A DNA stretch of 64,000 nucleotides from Actinostola sp. cb2023 (lineage: Eukaryota; Cnidaria; Anthozoa; Actiniaria; Actinostolidae). Below the pieces are notes generated by a model, which saw only the letters and a program-made list of their open reading frames with translations, had not been told where the DNA came from and made no database searches. The stretch spans positions 36,001 through 100,000 of the forward strand of contig JAUJYZ010001394.1 of the NCBI GenBank assembly GCA_033675265.1. Reading direction: 5' to 3'. Both the position numbers and the translations under genes were made by a program. Of this stretch, positions 59,801-64,000 are shown in pieces. Numbering within the stretch: the first letter of the stretch is position 1; every line of letters begins with the position of its first letter.

Positions 59801-61782
59801 AGGAAGAAGGAAGGAAGGAAGGGAAGGAAGGAAGAAGGAAGGAAGAAAGGAAGGAAGGAAGGAAGGAAGGAAGGAAGGAAGGAAGGAAGGAAGGAAGGAA
59901 GGAAGGAAGGAAGGAAGGAAGGAAGGAAGGAAGGAAGGAAGGAAGGAAGGAAGGAAGGAAGGAAGGAAGGAAGGAAGGAAGGAAGGAAGGAAGGAGGAAG
60001 GAAGGAAGGAAGGAAGGAAAGGAAGGAAGGAAGGAAGGAAGGAAAGGAAGGAAGGAAGGAAGGAAGGAAGGAAGGAAGGAAGGAAGGAAGGAAGGAAGGA
60101 AGGAAGGAAGGAAGGAAGGAAGGAAGGGGAAGGAAGGAAGGAAGGAAGGAAGGAAGGAAGGAAGGAAGGAAGGAAGGAAGGAAGGAAGGAAGGAAGGAAG
60201 GAAGGGAAGGAAGGAAGGAAGGAAGGAAGGAAGGAAGGAAGGAAGGAAGGAAGGAAGGAAGGAAGGAAGGAAGGAAGGAAGGAAGGAAGGAAGGAAGGAA
60301 GGAAGGAAGGAAGGAAGGAAGGAAGGAAGGAAGGAAGGAAGGAAGGAAGGAAGGAAGGAAGGAAGGAAGGAAGGAAGGAAGGAAGGAAGGAAGGAAGGAA
60401 GGAAGGAAGGAAGGAAGGAAGGAAGGAAGGAAGGAAGGAAGGAAGGAAGGAAGGAAGGAAGGAAGGAAGGAAGGAAGGAAAGGAAGGAAAGGAAAGGAAG
60501 GAAGGAAGAAGGAAGGAAGGAAGAAGGAAGAAGGAAGGAAGGAAGGAAGGAAGGAAGGAAGGAAGGAAGGAAGGAAGGAAGGAAGGAAGGAAGGAAGGAA
60601 GGAAGGAAGGAAGGAAGGAAGGAAGGAAGGGAAGGAAGGAAGGAAGGAAGGAAGGAAGGAAGGAAGGAAGGAAGGAAGAAGAAGGAAGGAAGGAAGGAAG
60701 GAAGGAAGGAAGGAAGGAAGAGACGGATTATACAAGAGACGGATTATTCGTCTGAGACGAGTTACCTGTTTGAAAACACGCGCGTTTAGACGTGTTTTGA
60801 GATGAATTACTCGTCTTTATTCGAATCATCATCTGATAGATAATCCGTCCAGACGGTCTCTGGTATAAACTAGGCACAGGCAGCCCAAGCAATGGTCGTG
60901 TAACGATTACAGACAGGACAGGGTGGAATTTGATTTTCTTTTATCTCTTTGGACCACGTTTTCAGTTGAAAATAGGTGTATATTTTTTAATGTTTTTGGT
61001 GTTTTTTTAGACTGCATTGGACTAGGTTTTTCAGTATAGACATAAAAGGCTAAAAACCTAGCCCAATGCAGTTTGAAAAACACCAAAAACAACGTTGGAT
61101 ATTTTTAAATATATGTCTAAAATACAAGACCATTGCAGCTTGGGCTGCCTGTGGTACTGAAAATGGGCCAATTCAAGACGTTTCTCTTGTCTTTCATCAC
61201 TGAGGTCACGCAACCGCTACTGATATGTCAAAAACATGACGTGATGAACACTGAATTATATTAAATATTCATCCAACAATATTGTACCCCCCCCCCCCCC
61301 CCCACCGGGATTGATTTGTTCATGTACACATATTTATATATTATTATTAAACCAAACCGTTTACTTTTGCTTTGAGAATAATATATAAACACACTAATCA
61401 GAATTTGTGTTACTCTTTTGAGTTTAGTGGCATTGTGCCGCGAGGAAATCAAATACATTAAAAAGAGCGCGAAATTATTATAGTACTGTCCGCTCAAATA
61501 ACATTTGTGAACAATTAGAATTTGTACATTATGTACATATGTTCACTTGAAATTACGTGGCCAAATAAATACAGTAGAATTAGAATGCTTACTTGGTATA
61601 CTTACCGAACATCCATGGTCGATATTCCTAAACAATTTCCTTGTATTCCTCCTGTCCGATCTCACGCGCTCGACTGCCGTCTCTTTGAGAGCTTTAACGT
61701 CTTCTTTTAGGCTTTCCAGCTCTCGTTTAAGCTCTTGAACACCAGTTGCATCGCCTATCTCGTTTTCATCGATCCCAATCAT
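56804..61782 (-). CDS. Coiled-coil/acidic protein gene, three phase-0 exons
   Basis: Exon 1 61782-61606: ATG, 59 codons, MIGIDENEIGDATGVQELKR and a Leu/Glu/Lys coiled coil (ELESLKEDVKALKETAVERV), then donor gtaagt. Exon 2 58737-58627: cag acceptor, 37 codons, a charged helix (MIKQEEKQKTFEKHRSTLRK), donor gtaagg. Exon 3 57156-56804: cag acceptor, KLARRCKVIEKADLSPPDRE, an acidic SSEDSCEEED patch, then in the next frame RKVRRLAWERTKLYNIKQKL to a TGA. All junctions are phase 0. Exon 3 is one base short of a whole number of codons (353 nt), a single deletion near 57010, so this allele is probably broken or carries an assembly error. The order coiled coil, basic helix, acidic S-S-E-x-S, basic RxLxW tail resembles a multi-copy cnidarian repeat-associated protein; its function is unknown. 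Confidence 0.65.
57283..57467. mobile_element. Palindromic MITE in intron 2 of the coiled-coil gene or just 5' of exon 3
   Basis: aatggccaatgcttagc and gcgtatatccagttatgg are mirrored at the right (gctaaagcattgaccatt); the loop holds agtcggacgaggcgtagccg. It lies about 125 bp upstream of exon 3's acceptor. Confidence 0.92.
57470..58620. other. Intron 2, remaining part
   Basis: A plus-strand open frame (57516-57989) crosses it but shows no domain or codon bias. 58160-58320 is GC-richer. Nothing else recognised. Confidence 0.4.
58777..60720 (+). repeat. Giant (GGAA)n satellite, about 1.94 kb
   Basis: Tetranucleotide ggaa/aagg almost throughout, purine-only on the plus strand apart from the ccgg interruption at 59787. 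Single-base slips (ggaaag, gaagaagg, aggagg, aaggggaa) mark sub-blocks. It starts about 40 bp upstream of exon 2 of the coiled-coil gene and fills part of its intron 1. The 652-codon Phe-Leu-Pro-Ser frame on minus is an artefact of the period. Confidence 0.97.
60720..60872. repeat. Degenerate inverted repeat with GACGGATTAT words
   Basis: agagacggattattcgtctgagacgagtta against gatgaattactcgtcttta and gataatccgtccagacggtctct: nested hairpins at the satellite's edge. Confidence 0.6.
60873..61157. mobile_element. MITE with GGCACAGGCAGCCCAAGC-type ends
   Basis: caggcagcccaagcaatggt at the left mirrored by accattgcagcttgggctgc at the right; the inner pair tgcattggactaggttttt / aaaaacctagcccaatgca. 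Intron 1 of the coiled-coil gene. Confidence 0.9.
61160..61605. other. Intron 1, 5' part
   Basis: Contains a C run at 61288-61303; otherwise AT-rich and without features up to the donor at 61605. Confidence 0.45.
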
Positions 61783-62007
61783 TTCATAGAGTAAAATAAA
61801 CCGGGAGAGAAATTGACAAAGAAAATATGGTCCTTAGCCGCTTGAGTTGTGAAGACAAGTAACTGAAATTCCCGCTCTTTTTTCAATTGACGTCATCAGG
61901 AGTAAGAGGGTATTCCACTCAATTGCTGAATGGTACCCTTCTTGCACAACTAATCTGGTTCGGTGATGACAGAAACCTTAATTTAGATCACATGTCAATT
62001 TATACTT
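61783..62007. promoter_or_regulatory. Likely shared promoter region of a divergent gene pair
   Basis: About 225 bp separate the start codon of the coiled-coil gene (minus) from the open kinase frame (plus). The only motif noted is ttgacgtcatc at 61888. A promoter role is inferred from position alone. Confidence 0.35.
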
Positions 62008-63175
62008 GTGTGCAATGACCAAAATTATATATTGGAAATAAATCATGGAAACAACAAGAAGTCCAGTAAAAAGTCCAGCAGATCACAAGGGCGACGCTCA
62101 CAACGACGAAAAGAATATCGAAGTCGCAGAAGGCAGCATGAGGCGAGAGAAAGTAATCTTGCGAAAACAGACAAGACAGACGTTATTCAAACTCCAGCAA
62201 ACGAGCTAGAGGAACCTCCGCACGTGACAGTTGTCCAAGTGCCGGCTAGCAAACCGATGAAAGCAAAGAAGAAAACGGATCATATTTTAATGAAAAGAAT
62301 GGCCTCGACATATGCAGGCAAAATGCTGATGGCAGCGAGACCCGACATAGGCACGTCTGTCGTGAAAAACAACGAAATTGATTGATGTGCCCAAACCCCC
62401 TACAGGAGAAAGGAATGCCGCTGCTCAAGTGCTCGACTTGGACCCAAGTTTACTCGAGGAGTATTGTCAAGATTGCATTCTTGGTGAAGGTCGGTTTGGT
62501 GAGGTTAAATTGATGAAATACAGGACGACATTTGTTGCAGTGAAGAGAATGAAAAACAAGAAGTACAATATTTAATCCATAGAGAAGCTGAAGTACTCAG
62601 ACAATTGGGGGACCACCCGGGACTTCCGTACCTCTATGGAGTGTGCGAGAAAGGCGGAGAGAAACTACTCATTCTCGAGTATTGTGGAGACGAGGTCAAG
62701 CCTACTACCCTAAATCAGGCTGTTCTGGAAAAAGAAAATACCATCTAACATATGGCCAGATATAATTAAAATGCTAGGAAAAACAATGGTGCACATGCAC
62801 TCCAAAGGAATCATTCATGGCGACATGAAAGGCGACAATGTCCTGATCGTAAAGCGCTGCGGTAATTGGTGCCCTGTGATAATAGACTTTGGTAAATGTA
62901 CGAACTTGACATCAACTGTACAGGAATCAAAAGAGAGAAGTGAAAATCTTAGCGAGAGGAAGGTCAGGTATCCCCATATAGCACCGGAAGTGCTAAGCGG
63001 AAACACTGCACCAAGTGTTCTGTCCGATGCTTACAGCTTTGGAAGAATAGCGAAGCACATTTGCCGCCGTAACTTTGACTCTTGTCAATCTATTTTAGGA
63101 ATTACTAAAATGTGTTGTGTCTCTGATCTCAAATCACGATCATCAATTAAACTTTTTCTTGGACACTTGGAATGA
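62008..63175 (+). pseudogene. Protein kinase with basic N-terminus, several frameshifts
   Basis: The N-terminal frame (to 62385) is Arg/Lys/Ser-rich (SRSQGRRSQRRKEYRSRRRQ) and ends KPMKAKKKTDHILMKRMAST... . A tgat duplication at about 62380 shifts the frame. The kinase domain follows: ILGEGRFGEVKL (P-loop), FVAVKRMKN (VAVK Lys), then after a second shift near 62570 HREAEVLRQLGDHPGLPYLY (helix C Glu) and LLILEY (hinge). After a third shift near 62735 come IIHGDMKGDNVLI (catalytic loop), IIDFGKC (DFG) and YPHIAPEVL (APE region). All catalytic residues are present, but three breaks disable it unless assembly errors explain them. The C-lobe ends early (LFLGHLE). Ser/Thr type is suggested by K in HxDxKxxN. 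The host target is unknown. Confidence 0.78.
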
Positions 63176-63179
63176 CAAT

Positions 63180-63679
63180 TACTTATTTAAGTTCATCGTG
63201 AGTTTTTGTTTGTATATGAGTTTAATATTTTGTATTTTCGAATTAGTGAAGCCATGTAAGGGTTTGATTTGCGTGACTTTTTACTTGAAATGGGAGAGGC
63301 AATTAAAGTTATTAATTAAAAAACTAGTGATGCAATGTGAAACTCATGCTCAGTGATGTTTACCACTCAGCTGTAAGATCTATAAAGTTTAAAACGTGGA
63401 CAAAGGACCCTTTGAATTCAATACATGCTTACACTACAGACACAATTGATCATAATTTACTATGTTTACTCATCTGAATCATTGCTCGACATGACATATT
63501 TTGACACGCGTACGGCGTGCAGGACACGTGCACGGGATTCTGTATTATGAAATCATTTACGTACAAATTAAAAATTGTGAAAGAATGATATCATATTACT
63601 ATTACAGCAGCATAGCTGGTCGAAATCCTACAAATCAGTTTTCGACCTTGTGTCGATCGAGACTAGATAAATCATTTAA
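63180..63679. other. Spacer between kinase and finger genes
   Basis: AT-rich. Two short plus-strand frames without domains. The stretch gatatcatattactattaca near 63588 leads into the next gene's 5' region. Confidence 0.4.
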
Positions 63680-64000
63680 AATGTCATCAACATCTTCAAA
63701 AAGGTCTAAATTTTCGCAATCTGCTGGAGATATCCCAAAGAAACAAATATGTGGTCATTGCGACAGAAGTCTTAGTAAGTCTCAGTTCTTGAGACATAAA
63801 CGAGAGTTTTTTTAATTACGCTACCAAGACTTGGAAACGCAGTAATGAGCAAAACGATGCTGCAGGCTCTAAATACGTACTAAAAGGACAGGAACAACCC
63901 ACAATAACGTTGTATAAATGTTTTCACTGTGGGAAACATCTTGCCAGGACACAGTATAACGAACACAAACAGAACTTTTTTAACACATCTACGATGACTT
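63680..64000 (+). CDS. 5' end of a gene with repeated CxxC-x(n)-H fingers, continues past the window
   Basis: ATG at 63680 (aaaatgtcatcaac) begins MSSTSSKRSKFSQSAGDIPK, then a finger CGHCDRSLSKSQFLRHKREFF. One surplus T in a run of seven at 63808-63814 ends this frame; one base fewer lets it continue NYATKTWKRSNEQNDAAG and a second finger CFHCGKHLARTQYNEHKQNFF at 63917-63980. The two fingers share spacing, C-x2-C-x(6)-Y/F-x2-H-K. Proteins beginning with such fingers accompany large repeat families in cnidarians; KDZ-type is one option. The surplus T could be a real mutation or a sequencing slip. Confidence 0.6.

Noticed and set aside
58777..60735. 652-codon Phe-Leu-Pro-Ser protein on the minus strand
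   Set aside because: It is only the translation of the GGAA tetranucleotide array; the 12-nt cycle keeps all frames open.

Overview
The window looks like invertebrate nuclear DNA, most probably from an anthozoan cnidarian (coral or sea anemone type). The evidence is AT-rich sequence, intron-bearing genes with GT/AG borders, secreted PAN/apple plus fibrinogen-related proteins, tRNA-derived SINE heads, and a very dense load of short palindromic DNA transposons. No bacterial operons, ribosome binding sites or CRISPR arrays are present. The species assignment is inference from gene style, not from a database search.

Host-like genes are few. A three-exon gene for a PAN-domain plus fibrinogen-related secreted protein is complete from its second or later exon on the minus strand (2215-3641). 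A paralogue lies on the plus strand (36869-43920), with its second intron swollen to 5.2 kb by transposons. A stray copy of the middle exon sits at 48604-48759. On the right, three phase-0 exons on the minus strand (61782 to 56804) form a small coiled-coil/acidic protein gene whose first intron holds a ~1.94 kb GGAA satellite. Divergent from it is a frameshifted protein-kinase gene (62008-63175), followed by the 5' end of a gene encoding paired C2HC/C2H2-like fingers that leaves the window (63680-64000).

Most of the rest is mobile DNA, often nested. Left third: a 57-bp tandem repeat, foldback elements, a TTAA-flanked 1.3 kb palindrome (3897-5210), a LINE tail with a zf-RVT knuckle (8936-10003), a 2.9 kb long-TIR element (10001-12867), and a viral-like basic protein fragment (13569-13827). 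A TTAA element follows (14007-15140), sitting inside a repeat whose empty copy is at 34272-34620. Next is a broken KDZ-type element (15266-18412) carrying two MITEs and a stem-loop. Middle: a decayed multi-copy transposon ORF (18933-21150), a 1.2 kb foldback with seven TGACGTCA octamers (24311-25540), and a piggyBac-like TTAA element (27854-34195). Nested in that piggyBac-like element is a complete but inactive ISL2EU transposon (28794-33746) that encodes a THAP/DDE transposase and a SWIM-YqaJ nuclease. Right third: intron-borne MITEs, a second viral-like fragment (45510-46241), 17-bp, 6-bp and 23-bp satellites (49065-52345), and a broken P-element/THAP9-like transposase (52927-56293). The P-element relic is split by a 2.1 kb element made of subterminal satellite repeats (53615-55706).

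Five insertions in this single window use TTAA sites. Several nesting orders can be read directly, for example viral-like fragment next to a repeat unit split by a TTAA element, and piggyBac-like split by ISL2EU.
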